Position numbers and translations under genes: made by a program
Notes under the pieces: model-generated
Databases searched by the model: none
The model's input: only the letters and a program-made list of their open reading frames with translations
Told to the model about the DNA's origin: nothing
Source: Rhizobium chutanense
GTDB taxonomy: Bacteria; Pseudomonadota; Alphaproteobacteria; Rhizobiales; Rhizobiaceae
Assembly: GCF_002531935.1 (NCBI RefSeq)
Contig: NZ_NWSV01000005.1
Location: forward strand, 62,001 to 126,000
Direction: 5' to 3'
Length of the DNA: 64,000 nt
Shown here: positions 26,409 through 35,312 of the stretch, one piece after another
Layout: each line of letters opens with the position of its first letter
Numbering within the stretch: the stretch's first letter is position 1

Positions 26409-27692
26409 ATGACACATCGGATAAAGCGCATACTCGCCGGCGCATCGGCGCTTCTGGCCTTGATCGCGGCCAGCCCGTCGCATGCGGAAACCACGCTGTC
26501 TTTCCTGATCGACAACAATCCCGACACGGTCGCGGCAGCCGAAGCCCTCGTTGCCGCTTACCAGGCCAAGGCGCCCGACGTGACGATCGAAATCGAGCCG
26601 CGGGCAGGCGGTGGCGAGGGTGACAACATCATCAAGACACGCCTGGCGACGGGGGAGATGTCCGATGTGTTCCTCTATAATTCCGGCTCGCTCCTGCAGG
26701 CGCTGAAGCCGACGCAGACGCTTGTCGATCTGAGCGGTCTCCCATCGCAGGCGAAGGTGGACGAAGGCTTCAAGTCGGTCGTCCGGGCCGATAACAAGCT
26801 CTACGGCGTGCCTTTCGGCACGGCGATGGCCGGCGGCATCCTCTACAACAGGAAAATCTATCAGGATCTCGGCCTTACCGTTCCGAAGACATGGGCCGAC
26901 TTCATGGCCAATAACGCGAAGATCAAGGCTTCCGGCAAGGTCGCCGTGGCGCAGACCTATCGCGATACCTGGACGTCGCAGTTGTTCGTTCTGGCCGATT
27001 ATTACAATCTGCATGCCGCCGTGCCGAATTTCGCCGCCGACTATACCGCCAACAAGGCGAAATACGCGGAGACGCCGGCGGCGATGAAAGGCTTCGAACG
27101 GCTGAAGGACGTTCACGACGCCGGCCTGATGAACGAGGATTTCGGCGCGGCAAGCTATGATGACGGCCTGAGAATGGTCGCGACCGGTGAGGCCGCGCAT
27201 TATCCGATGCTGAGCTTCGCCATCGGCGCGCTCAAGCAGAATTATCCCGACAACCTCGCAGATGTCGGTTTCTTCGCGCAGCCGAGCGATGATGCGGCGA
27301 CCAACGGCCTGACGGTATGGATGCCGCCCGCCCTCTATATTCCCCTGACCAGCCAGCACGCCGAGGAAGCGAAGAAATTCGTGGACTTCGCCGGAAGCGT
27401 CGAAGGCTGCAAGATCATGGTGGAAACCAATACCGTGCAGGGGCCCCCGCTGATCGACGGCTGCGATCTGCCGGCCGACGTGCCGCCTGCCGTAAAGGAC
27501 ATGCTTCCCTATTTCGACACCAAGGGCATGACGACCCCGGCATTGGAATTCGTGTCGCCGGTCAAGGGGCCGGCGCTCGAACAGATCACCGTCGAGGTCG
27601 GCTCCGGCATTCGCCAGCCGGCCGAGGCAGCGAAACTCTATGACGACGACGTGCGCAAGCAGGCCAAGCAGCTCGGCCTGCCCAACTGGTAG
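26409..27692 (+). CDS. ABC transporter substrate-binding protein, family 1 (sugar)
   Basis: Periplasmic receptor of 427 residues with a signal peptide (ILAGASALLALIAASPSHA before ETTLSF). The body shows the usual cluster B features, for example GVPFGTAMAGGILYNRKIYQDLGL and PKTWADFMAN. AGAGGAGG lies before the start. It follows the rhamnosidase gene by 37 bases and precedes two permease genes, so a rhamnose-containing oligosaccharide is a reasonable guess for its ligand. Confidence 0.92.
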   Translation: MTHRIKRILAGASALLALIAASPSHAETTLSFLIDNNPDTVAAAEALVAAYQAKAPDVTIEIEPRAGGGEGDNIIKTRLATGEMSDVFLYNSGSLLQALKPTQTLVDLSGLPSQAKVDEGFKSVVRADNKLYGVPFGTAMAGGILYNRKIYQDLGLTVPKTWADFMANNAKIKASGKVAVAQTYRDTWTSQLFVLADYYNLHAAVPNFAADYTANKAKYAETPAAMKGFERLKDVHDAGLMNEDFGAASYDDGLRMVATGEAAHYPMLSFAIGALKQNYPDNLADVGFFAQPSDDAATNGLTVWMPPALYIPLTSQHAEEAKKFVDFAGSVEGCKIMVETNTVQGPPLIDGCDLPADVPPAVKDMLPYFDTKGMTTPALEFVSPVKGPALEQITVEVGSGIRQPAEAAKLYDDDVRKQAKQLGLPNW

Positions 27693-27710
27693 CGGTCTTT
27701 CGGGCCAATC

Positions 27711-27734
27711 ACCTCGCTCCTAAAGGAGCGAGGT
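27711..27734 (+). other. intercistronic stem-loop between SBP and permease genes
   Basis: ACCTCGCTCC and GGAGCGAGGT form a perfect 10-bp stem with loop TAAA, 18 bases after the binding-protein stop. The absence of a T-run suggests 3'-end stabilisation of the binding-protein message, as in malE-malF-type junctions. Confidence 0.65.
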
Positions 27735-27757
27735 TCCACCCGATCGAAGAGGTAGTC

Positions 27758-28636
27758 ATGACCGAGACACGCCCCCGTTCGCGCAAATCGCCCTACCCGC
27801 TGTGGTTTTTCATTCCGGCCGCAGTCATCTACGGCGTGCTGTTTCTGTTTCCGACGATCTCGTCCCTCTGGTACAGCCTGACGCGCTGGGATCTTTCGAC
27901 GGCCGAATTCATCGGGCTCGAAAATTTCCGGCAGTTCTTTTCCGAACCCTTCCTGGTCAAGGGTCTGGTCAACACGCTGATCTACGCCGTCACGACCTCC
28001 GGCCTGAAGACCGTCTTCGGGCTGTTGCTGGCAGTGCTGCTGACCAGCAATATCTTCGCCCGCGGCTTCCTGCGCACGCTGGTTTTCTTTCCCGTGCTGG
28101 TGTCGACGATCGGCATCGGCATCACCTTCACGGTGATGATGCATCCGACCAAGGGCATCATCAATGTTGCGCTGGAGACGCTCGGCATTCCCGGGCCGGG
28201 ATGGCTGACCAATCCGGCGCTGGCACTCTTTTCGGTAGCCCTGGTCGATGTCTGGAAGGGTGTCGGCCTGGCCACGCTGATCTTCATTGCCGGCCTGGCT
28301 GCGATCAGCCCCGATTATTACGAGGCGGCGAGGATCGACGGCGCCACGCGCCTCCAGCAATTTTTCCGGATCACCCTGCCTCTGGTGCGTCCCGCCACCG
28401 TCATCGTCGTGACGCTGTCGCTGATCGGCGGGCTTCGCTCCTTCGACCTGATCTGGGCCATGACCCGCGGCGGCCCCGGCTTCTCTTCGGACGTGATCGC
28501 CTCGGTCATTTACAAGCAGTACCAGGCGGGCTTTTACGGCCTGTCGACGGCTGGAAACGTTATCCTGTTTGCGCTGATCGCGGTGATCATCCTGCCTTTC
28601 ACCCTATGGTTCAACCGGCGCGAGGTCGAGGAATGA
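27758..28636 (+). CDS. ABC transporter permease, CUT1 sugar type (MalF/UgpA-like)
   Basis: Inner-membrane permease of 292 residues with about six helices. The EAA coupling loop reads YYEAARIDGATRLQQFFRITLPLVRPA, with the conserved glycine and aspartate. Its stop overlaps the next permease start (ATGA). Confidence 0.92.
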   Translation: MTETRPRSRKSPYPLWFFIPAAVIYGVLFLFPTISSLWYSLTRWDLSTAEFIGLENFRQFFSEPFLVKGLVNTLIYAVTTSGLKTVFGLLLAVLLTSNIFARGFLRTLVFFPVLVSTIGIGITFTVMMHPTKGIINVALETLGIPGPGWLTNPALALFSVALVDVWKGVGLATLIFIAGLAAISPDYYEAARIDGATRLQQFFRITLPLVRPATVIVVTLSLIGGLRSFDLIWAMTRGGPGFSSDVIASVIYKQYQAGFYGLSTAGNVILFALIAVIILPFTLWFNRREVEE

Positions 28637-29460
28637 GACGGATCCGGCCTTATGCGACCGGCGCGATAGCCCTTGCGGTGGCGGCCGTCATCTTCGTGAT
28701 GCCGTTCGTCTTCGTCGCTCTCCAGGCAGTCAAATCGAAATCCGAAGCCTCCCGCCTCGATTTCGAATTGCCGGGACAGTGGCTGTTCTGGGACAATCTC
28801 GTCGCCGTGTTCAAGGCGCGCGACTATCAGCTGGTGCTCGCTTATTTCAATTCGACCCTGATTACCGTCGTCTCCGTCGCGATCCTGATCCTGCTGTCGG
28901 CAATGGTCGGATATGTCATGCAGCGCCGCAGAACCGCCTGGAACAAGGTGGCCTTCATTGCCCTTTTCACGGGCCTGATGATGCCGCCGGCTGTCGTGCC
29001 GACCATCGGCCTGTTGCAGGAGGTCGGCCTCTTCAAGACCATGACGGGCATGATCCTGATCCAGGTCGCCTATAATCTCTCCTTTTCGGTCCTGCTCTAC
29101 CGGTCATTCATCTCGACCATTCCGCGCGATCTCGACGAGGCGGCATTGATCGACGGCGCCAAGCCCCGGCAGATCTTCTTCAGGGTGGTGCTGCCGCTTC
29201 TGAAGCCGGTGACGGTCACCAACATCGTCGTGCAGTCGATCGCGATCTTCAACGACTTCACCAATCCGCTCTACTATCTTCCCGGCAAGGAGAACGTGAC
29301 GGTGCAGCTGACGCTCTATAATTTTCAGAGCATGTATTCGAGCCAGTACAATCTGCTCTTCATGAACATCCTCCTCGTGACGATCCCGCCACTGATCGTC
29401 TTCATCTTCTTCAACCGGCAGATCGTCGCGGGCATGACGGCAGGCGGGGTCAAAGGGTAG
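28633..29460 (+). CDS. ABC transporter permease, CUT1 sugar type (MalG/UgpE-like)
   Basis: Second permease, 275 residues. The EAA loop is [26 protein letters not shown]. The ATG at 28633 overlaps the upstream stop; the longer open frame that runs through the first permease is another reading frame of that gene. Five bases separate it from the ATPase gene. Confidence 0.91.
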   Translation: MRRIRPYATGAIALAVAAVIFVMPFVFVALQAVKSKSEASRLDFELPGQWLFWDNLVAVFKARDYQLVLAYFNSTLITVVSVAILILLSAMVGYVMQRRRTAWNKVAFIALFTGLMMPPAVVPTIGLLQEVGLFKTMTGMILIQVAYNLSFSVLLYRSFISTIPRDLDEAALIDGAKPRQIFFRVVLPLLKPVTVTNIVVQSIAIFNDFTNPLYYLPGKENVTVQLTLYNFQSMYSSQYNLLFMNILLVTIPPLIVFIFFNRQIVAGMTAGGVKG

Positions 29461-29464
29461 CAGA

Positions 29465-30442
29465 ATGGCTGAGCTCACTCTCAAACAGGTTCGCAAGAGC
29501 TTTGGCGCTCTCGAGGTGATCAAGGGCGTCGATCTGGAAGTTACCTCCGGCGAGTTCGTCGTGTTCGTCGGCCCATCGGGCTGCGGAAAATCGACGCTGC
29601 TGCGCATCATCGCCGGCCTGGAAGAGACGACGTCGGGCACGCTGACCATCGGCGGCAAGGACGTGACCTATGCCGAACCTTCCGGCCGCGGCATCGCCAT
29701 GGTCTTCCAGAGCTATGCACTCTATCCGCATATGACGGTTGCCGAGAATATCGGTTTCGGCCTTTCGCTTGCCGGCCACCCGAAGGCCGAAATCGCCGCC
29801 AAGGTGGCGGCGACCGCCGAAACGCTGCAGCTCACCCCCCTCTTGCAGAGAAAGCCGAAAGCGCTCTCCGGCGGCCAGCGCCAGCGCGTCGCCATCGGCC
29901 GCGCGATCATTCGCAATCCCAAGGTCTTCCTGTTCGACGAACCGCTCTCCAACCTCGACGCTTCGCTTCGAGCCCAGATGCGTCTTGAGATATCGGATCT
30001 GCACGCGCGACTGAAATCGACGATGATCTATGTCACCCATGACCAGGTCGAAGCCATGACCATGGCCGACAAGATCGTCGTGCTCAACGGCGGCAAGGTC
30101 GAGCAGATCGGCAGCCCGATGGAGCTTTACCGCAATCCCGCGACACCCTTCGTCGCCGGCTTCATCGGCAGTCCGAAGATGAACCTCTACGGCGGCGAAA
30201 CCGCACGGCGGATGAACTGCACGACCTACGGCATCCGTCCCGAACATATCAGGCTTTCCGAAGGCGCCGGACAATGGCAGGGCACCATTCGGCACGTGGA
30301 ACGGCTCGGCGCCGACGCGATCCTCTATCTCGACGTTGCCGAACTCGGCGAAATGGTCGTGCGCGCCGAAGGCGAGACGCCGTTTGCATCAGGTATGACC
30401 GTCTGGGCAAATCCGGTCGAAGGGGCGGAACACCGGTTCTGA
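29465..30442 (+). CDS. ABC transporter ATP-binding protein, CUT1 sugar type (MalK/UgpC-like)
   Basis: A 325-residue ATPase: Walker [10 protein letters not shown], signature [15 protein letters not shown], Walker [13 protein letters not shown], switch histidine in [10 protein letters not shown]. The C-terminal TOBE region (about residues 235-320) is somewhat short compared with 350-370 residues in many relatives. It completes the importer that starts with the family 1 binding protein. Confidence 0.92.
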   Translation: MAELTLKQVRKSFGALEVIKGVDLEVTSGEFVVFVGPSGCGKSTLLRIIAGLEETTSGTLTIGGKDVTYAEPSGRGIAMVFQSYALYPHMTVAENIGFGLSLAGHPKAEIAAKVAATAETLQLTPLLQRKPKALSGGQRQRVAIGRAIIRNPKVFLFDEPLSNLDASLRAQMRLEISDLHARLKSTMIYVTHDQVEAMTMADKIVVLNGGKVEQIGSPMELYRNPATPFVAGFIGSPKMNLYGGETARRMNCTTYGIRPEHIRLSEGAGQWQGTIRHVERLGADAILYLDVAELGEMVVRAEGETPFASGMTVWANPVEGAEHRF

Positions 30443-30488
30443 GGCCGGGCCAAAGCTCCCAAGGACCCGTCCTGCCGGCCGAAGATCC

Positions 30489-30839
30489 TTACGGTTGTTT
30501 GCTGGAGAGAGCCACCAGGTCCTCTTTGAGCCGGACGGGCAGATTCATCCGTTCGTGAAGAATGCTCATGACACCGAGATCACCGTTCTCAAGCTCGCGA
30601 AAGAACACATAGTGATGCTCATAGCGACCGAAATAGGCCGAACGCCGGATATCTGCCGGAACCGCCAAACGCTGCGGAAGCTGCCGCCAGATCGGCCGAT
30701 CCGCGCATAGACGCTGCAGATAGGCGTGCAGCCCGAGAATATAGGCGTCCGCCTGTTTCTCTCCCCACGCCTCCAAAGTATCGCGCCAAATCTTGTCCTG
30801 CGCGGCGTCGGCGCGCGGATAAAATCGATAAGCCGTCAT
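30489..30839 (-). CDS. RelE/ParE family toxin
   Basis: A 116-residue protein with the ParE/RelE layout: N-terminal YRFYPRADAAQDKIWRDTLEAWG (helical hairpin), central IWRQLPQRLAVPADIRRSAYFGRYEHHYVFFRE and the strand GVMSILHERMNLPVRL. Toxins of this fold inhibit gyrase or cleave mRNA. It follows the antitoxin by three bases, in the normal antitoxin-first order, and appears intact. Confidence 0.85.
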   Translation of the reverse strand: MTAYRFYPRADAAQDKIWRDTLEAWGEKQADAYILGLHAYLQRLCADRPIWRQLPQRLAVPADIRRSAYFGRYEHHYVFFRELENGDLGVMSILHERMNLPVRLKEDLVALSSKQP

Positions 30840-30842
30840 AGC

Positions 30843-31094
30843 CTATCGGCGCTTGTTGCGGCGGATGACGTCTTCTGCCGAAACCGCGATAAATTCGCCG
30901 TCGTCGGCCCGCATCGCCGGCGCAAGTTCCTTCTGCAGCACATCCCAGGCCTCATCGCGGGTCTGCAGGTCGCGGCGGATCAGAGCACGAATATATTCGC
31001 TGGCGTTTTCATAGAGGCCGTCATCGCCGATCTGCTGCTGGATATGATCCTGCAGCTGCCCGCTGACCTTCACATGAATGCTGCCCGATGCCAT
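30843..31094 (-). CDS. ParD-type antitoxin
   Basis: An 83-residue ribbon-helix-helix protein: SIHVKVSGQLQDHIQQQI is the strand-helix part and YENASEYIRALIRRDLQ the conserved second helix. The ATG at 31094 has AAGGATAGG upstream. A longer frame to 31148 would run through the operator and is unlikely. It pairs with the ParE-like toxin and may autorepress at the palindrome upstream. Confidence 0.85.
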   Translation of the reverse strand: MASGSIHVKVSGQLQDHIQQQIGDDGLYENASEYIRALIRRDLQTRDEAWDVLQKELAPAMRADDGEFIAVSAEDVIRRNKRR

Positions 31095-31138
31095 CGGCCT
31101 ATCCTTTTCGTTTCGTCTTACCTTGGGTGGCGTAGCAT

Positions 31139-31151
31139 ATATTGTCAATAT
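31139..31151. promoter_or_regulatory. ATATTG-T-CAATAT palindrome upstream of antitoxin
   Basis: A perfect 6-bp inverted repeat around a single base, 45 bases before the antitoxin start. Its position fits an autoregulatory operator of the ParD protein. Confidence 0.5.
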
Positions 31152-31239
31152 TCATCACGTTCCGGTCTGCCTATTCAAGCTCACACGGCACACCAATTTC
31201 AAAGCTGAAGCCATTGCTCCAGATCCATCAGGGCAGTGA

Positions 31240-31268
31240 TTGACAAATGGGAAAAATTCCCATTTAAG
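31240..31268 (+). promoter_or_regulatory. sigma70-like promoter with internal operator ahead of the heptose cluster
   Basis: TTGACA (31240-31245) and TTTAAG (31263-31268) are separated by exactly 17 bases. The spacer and flanks hold a perfect inverted repeat, AAATGGGAA-AAA-TTCCCATTT (31245-31265), so a protein bound there would compete directly with RNA polymerase. Transcription would start near 31275, leaving a leader of about 155 bases before the gmhA-like start. The rest of the 338-base gap holds the parD palindrome, this promoter and the leader hairpin; no gene was seen in it. Confidence 0.6.
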
Positions 31269-31368
31269 CATCCCTACGAATCTCGTCGGCGGCAGATGGA
31301 AACGATCTTCCGCGTGCGGGGAACGCCGATCGCCTTCTGCTGTGGGACTCAAGGCGCTCGTGTCTCGT

Positions 31369-31400
31369 GAAAACATGGCTAGCAGCCTCGCCATGTTTTC
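31369..31400 (+). terminator. terminator-like hairpin in the leader of the heptose cluster
   Basis: GAAAACATGGC and GCCATGTTTTC form a perfect 11-bp stem with a 10-base loop. The arms end in an A-tract and a T-tract, as in an intrinsic terminator, yet the hairpin lies 33 bases upstream of the first start codon and downstream of the promoter. It could attenuate the operon, or be a terminator of an upstream leader transcript. Confidence 0.5.
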
Positions 31401-31432
31401 TAACCTGCATTAACCGAGAGCGTAGGGGCTCA

Positions 31433-32065
31433 ATGAGCATGTCGCATACCGAGAACACGCCTTCGGAGCTTCGCGTGACCACCGGCGATCTGGATCGCTA
31501 CTTCACATTTCTTCGGCACGTGCTCGTGAATACGAGCGCGACCAGGCCGGATGGAGAAAGCCTGGATTATGCCGCGGCGGTGAGTGAGTCCATGCAACTG
31601 GCCCGTGCCACGCATGATGCCGGACGCAAGATCATATTCATCGGCAATGGCGGCAGCGCGGCGATCGCCAGCCATATGGCGACGGACTATTCCAAAAATG
31701 GCGGACTCCGTGCCATGTCGATGAACGACGGCGCGACGCTGACCTGCCTGTCGAACGACCTCGGATATGAGAACGTATTCGCAAAGCAGATCGACATGCA
31801 TGCGACCGAAGGGGATCTGGTGGTTGCGATCAGCAGTTCGGGCAGGTCGGAAAGCATTACCAAGGCCGTTCGCGTCGCTCGGGAAAGAGGCGGCGCTGTC
31901 CTGACTTTGAGCGGGTTCGCTCCCAGCAATCCCCTGCGAGCGTTGGGTGACCTGAACTTTTACGTTGCTTCCGATCAATATGGCTATGTGGAGATCGCGC
32001 ATCTGGCGATATGCCATGCCGTATTGGATTTTTCCTGCGGACTTATCCCGCCGCCCCTCTCCTAA
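31433..32065 (+). CDS. gmhA: SIS-domain phosphoheptose isomerase (GmhA-like)
   Basis: Predicted to convert sedoheptulose 7-phosphate to D-glycero-D-manno-heptose 7-phosphate, the first step of nucleotide-heptose synthesis. The 210 residues hold the sugar-phosphate motifs FIGNGGSAAIASHMATDYSKNGG and AISSSGRSESITKA and the C-terminal VEIAHLAICHAVLDF region, which provides active-site residues in GmhA. The ATG at 31433 follows AGGGG; a second ATG lies six bases on. It heads the nine-gene plus-strand cluster with phosphatase, kinase and nucleotidyltransferase functions downstream. Confidence 0.85.
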   Translation: MSMSHTENTPSELRVTTGDLDRYFTFLRHVLVNTSATRPDGESLDYAAAVSESMQLARATHDAGRKIIFIGNGGSAAIASHMATDYSKNGGLRAMSMNDGATLTCLSNDLGYENVFAKQIDMHATEGDLVVAISSSGRSESITKAVRVARERGGAVLTLSGFAPSNPLRALGDLNFYVASDQYGYVEIAHLAICHAVLDFSCGLIPPPLS

Positions 32066-32082
32066 AGAGCCATTTCACGCGC

Positions 32083-33321
32083 ATGAATTTCTCCCACATC
32101 CACGATCCGGAATTGGCGCTCCTTACGCCCGACGATGACGTCGCCAACCCTGAAGTGACGATCCTCGTCCCCTCCCTCAACGAGGAATTGACGATCGGCA
32201 CCTTCGTCGACTGGTGCCGCGAAGGTATTGCGGCAAGCGGTGCGGCGGTAGAGATCCTGATCGTCGACAGTTCAAGCGATCGTACACCCGAAATCGCCCG
32301 CGACAGGGGAGCCCGCGTGTTGCGAACACCGAAGCGCGGTTTGGGCAGGGCTTACATCGATGCCATTCCCTTCGTCCGGGGCAAGTTCATCATCATGGGT
32401 GATGCGGACTGCACCTACGATTTTCGGCAGATAGCGCCATTCATCGAGGCGTTTCGAAAGGGCTACGACTTCGTCATGGGCTCGCGGTTCAAGGGCTCGA
32501 TCGAAGAGAACGCGATGCCGCCTCTGCATCGCTATTTCGGAACGCCGCTGACGACGTGGATTCTCAACCGAATGTTCAGCAGCCGCTTTTCCGACATCCA
32601 TTGCGGCATGCGGGGCATCAGCGTCGATGCCTTGCTTCGCATGGATCTTCGCTCGCAAGGCTGGGAATATGCGTCGGAAATGGTGCTGAAATCCGTGCAT
32701 ATGGAGCTTCCGACCACGGAAGTGCCGATCCACTTCCTGAAGGATCCCGAAGGCCGGCTCAGCCACATGAAGCGGCGGGGCTGGATGGAGCCGTGGCGCG
32801 CAGGCTGGCGCAATCTTCAGGCGATGTTCGTCTACGGCTTCGATTTCTTTCTCATCTGGCCGGGCTTTCTGCTTCTGGCCCTCGGTTTGATCGTCATGCT
32901 GCCGTTGCTCGCCGGGCCTATGTCTATCGCCGGTGTGCGGTTCTCGTCCAATGCCATGCTGTTTGCCATGGCCCTGGCCGTTCTCGGTCAATCAATGCTG
33001 GTTTCGGCGGCAATCGGTCGAGTGATTTTCGACTATTCGGGACATGTGCAACATCGCTTCGAGCGGCGGCTGCCTTACAATGCGACGATCTGGGGATCCG
33101 TCATCGCCGTTCTGGCTGGCGTCCTGTTGGCGGTTCCGCTGTTCGATTCCTATGTCGGAAACGGATATGTGCTGCCTGAGATCGGCGTCGAAACGAACTG
33201 GGCCGTCTTCGGGCTCTGGCTTATCATCACGGCGTTTCAGATCTTTATATCAGGGCTCATGATCAGAGCACTCGGGGTCATGCTGCCGGTCAAGAAGCCT
33301 ACACCTCCTCTCGCGGGATAG
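32083..33321 (+). CDS. GT2 polyprenyl/dolichyl-phosphate sugar transferase with C-terminal membrane helices
   Basis: A 412-residue protein whose first 240 residues form a DPM1-type GT-A domain: VTILVPSLNEELTIG, EILIVDSSSDRTPEIA, the metal-binding IMGDADCTYDF and the acceptor region FSDIHCGMRGISVDAL. Four hydrophobic helices follow (from FFLIWPGFLLLALGLIVML onward). Such enzymes load a sugar from its nucleotide onto undecaprenyl phosphate at the cytoplasmic face. Given its neighbours, nucleotide-activated heptose is a plausible donor, but this is inferred. Confidence 0.82.
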   Translation: MNFSHIHDPELALLTPDDDVANPEVTILVPSLNEELTIGTFVDWCREGIAASGAAVEILIVDSSSDRTPEIARDRGARVLRTPKRGLGRAYIDAIPFVRGKFIIMGDADCTYDFRQIAPFIEAFRKGYDFVMGSRFKGSIEENAMPPLHRYFGTPLTTWILNRMFSSRFSDIHCGMRGISVDALLRMDLRSQGWEYASEMVLKSVHMELPTTEVPIHFLKDPEGRLSHMKRRGWMEPWRAGWRNLQAMFVYGFDFFLIWPGFLLLALGLIVMLPLLAGPMSIAGVRFSSNAMLFAMALAVLGQSMLVSAAIGRVIFDYSGHVQHRFERRLPYNATIWGSVIAVLAGVLLAVPLFDSYVGNGYVLPEIGVETNWAVFGLWLIITAFQIFISGLMIRALGVMLPVKKPTPPLAG

Positions 33322-33341
33322 GAGCCACGAAAGGGGTGATC

Positions 33342-35312
33342 ATGATCGTAGGCTGGTGCACGGTTCTTTCCATAATATTATGGGGCCTCGTGATCGACAG
33401 AGGCGTCGTTGCCTGGCTCAACCGACGCTGCGATCAGCCCTTCCGGGACGGCACCGACTTTCTATTCAGCAGTATTCTGCCGGCTTTGGCGATATCAGGC
33501 GGCGCGGCGACCATCCTTGGTGCATTTCACGGATTGCGATGGGAGATCGTTCTCCCTCTGGTGGTCGTCTCGATGATCTGGCGGCGCCGCGATCTCGTCG
33601 CCGTTCTTGGCGACCTGGCGGCGCTGTTTCGTAAAATTGCCGCTGAAACGAAGAACGGAAATCCGATACCTGCGCTTGCGGCCTTCACATGCCTCATAAT
33701 TTGCTACGTGTGGAGCGTGCAGTCCCAATTTCCATCAGGAATTGCCGACGTGTGGGTTTTCCATATTCCGCTCGCAAACAGCATCATCGATCACGCCGGC
33801 TTTGTCTCGCCGCAAATTGACCATCCCTTCTACGGCAATATTCCGCTCTTCTTCAATCTGCTGTTTGCCCTCGTCATGCTGGTCAGCGGTCACTGGACCG
33901 GCGCGGCGGTGATGAATATTGCGATTTTCTTCGGATTTCTGTTCCTGCTTTCAAGCTGCGCCAGTCGCTGGCGCGCTTGCGGTTTTTTCCTGGTGGCCGT
34001 GCTGATCCTCAGCATCCCCTTCTTCAGGGGAAGTGTCGGTGAACCGATGACGGATCTGGCCCGGTCGTGTTTCTCGATCGCAGCCGTGCTTTTCCTGTGG
34101 CGCTATCTGGAAACCCGGCGGCCGGGCGAGCTTTTCCATTGCGCGCTCGTATTAGGGGGAGCGGTCGGAGGAAAATACACGGAACTGCAAATGGTTGGCC
34201 TTATAGGGCTGGCGTTGATGCCGACGCTCTTTAGGGGAAGGGTATCGCTGCCGCTTTTTCTGTCATGCCTCTGCGCATTCCTCGCGGTCGCGGGCTACTG
34301 GTATGCGAAAAATCTGATTGTTCTCGGCAATCCGATCTATCCATTCATATTCGGCCATCCAGGCCTCACCGATGCCTGGATGGCGGACTATATGCTCGAA
34401 TTGGGCCGGGCCTTCGATCCTGCCAACCGGCACTTCGTGACGAACCTTGCAACGCTGCAAGGCTGGCACGACTTCCTCCATATCCTTTACAACTGGTTCC
34501 TCGCCGGCAAGCCGAATGCTTTCGTCGCTCTCGCTTTGATACTGGCCGGCCTTGCCATGGCTTTTCGGCGCATCGCATCTCTCGCAGCGATGACCGCTGC
34601 CATGTCTGTGATATGGTACACCGTGATGTTCAATCATATCAGGTGGGCGACGCCAGCCTATCTGCTGTTCTTTTCGACCGGGTTTATCGGCGCCTCTCTG
34701 GTTCGCGAACGATTGGACCGTTGGCTCGACGAGCAGATCCTGCCACGGATAACCCCATTTAAGAAAGTTGCCTCTTCGCCGGCATGCATGGTCGCCAGCC
34801 TAGTGATCATCAGCTTGCTGGCAGGGGGGCTCTGGATTGCCCACTGGCATCGCCTGGGCGGCAGCGACATCGATCCGGTCCAGACGAAAGAATTCGACGT
34901 CGCGCTCGGGATGATAAGCGTCGACAAATATATGGAGAGCCACCGCGAAGCTTATTTCATGTATCGCTACATCGCAGATCATGACCTGCGCGCCGTTTTT
35001 CAACCTTTCGATACGGCCAACACACTGTTGTCCACGGCTTACAACGACGGCCGGGATGGCGGTTGGCAATTGCCGCGCTACGTGCTGCCTGCGCCGGGTT
35101 CGGATATCGATGCTTTCATCAAGAACAATCGTATAGCTTACTTCATCGTTCCCCCCGATGCCGGAAGCGCGTTCCTTGCCGAACGTATCGGAGAAGACAA
35201 AATAGCGATCGCCAACAGCGTCATAGCCCACATGATGCCCCGTTCCTCACTGATATTGATGGATCGGTTCGGCTGGAAGCTCTATCGTTTCGACGCGGAT
35301 CGGGCATCGTGA
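33342..35312 (+). CDS. multispanning membrane protein, GT-C glycosyltransferase-like
   Basis: About 656 residues with roughly a dozen hydrophobic helices. Between helices near residue 130 lies SGIADVWVFHIPLANSII, which resembles the first-loop acidic motif of GT-C enzymes that use polyprenyl-phosphate sugars (D-x-W-x-x-H-x-P). The last 180 residues form a soluble, probably periplasmic domain. The ATG at 33342 with AAAGGGG upstream is preferred over the GTG at 33336. It ends in a four-base overlap (GTGA) with the flippase-like gene. The acceptor is unknown. Confidence 0.7.
   Translation: MIVGWCTVLSIILWGLVIDRGVVAWLNRRCDQPFRDGTDFLFSSILPALAISGGAATILGAFHGLRWEIVLPLVVVSMIWRRRDLVAVLGDLAALFRKIAAETKNGNPIPALAAFTCLIICYVWSVQSQFPSGIADVWVFHIPLANSIIDHAGFVSPQIDHPFYGNIPLFFNLLFALVMLVSGHWTGAAVMNIAIFFGFLFLLSSCASRWRACGFFLVAVLILSIPFFRGSVGEPMTDLARSCFSIAAVLFLWRYLETRRPGELFHCALVLGGAVGGKYTELQMVGLIGLALMPTLFRGRVSLPLFLSCLCAFLAVAGYWYAKNLIVLGNPIYPFIFGHPGLTDAWMADYMLELGRAFDPANRHFVTNLATLQGWHDFLHILYNWFLAGKPNAFVALALILAGLAMAFRRIASLAAMTAAMSVIWYTVMFNHIRWATPAYLLFFSTGFIGASLVRERLDRWLDEQILPRITPFKKVASSPACMVASLVIISLLAGGLWIAHWHRLGGSDIDPVQTKEFDVALGMISVDKYMESHREAYFMYRYIADHDLRAVFQPFDTANTLLSTAYNDGRDGGWQLPRYVLPAPGSDIDAFIKNNRIAYFIVPPDAGSAFLAERIGEDKIAIANSVIAHMMPRSSLILMDRFGWKLYRFDADRAS

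Noticed and set aside
30443..30480. Interrupted GGCCGG/CCGGCC repeat after the MalK-like gene
   Set aside because: The arms are six bases with a 26-base loop and no T-run; too weak to call a terminator, although a small inner AGGAC/GTCCT stem exists.
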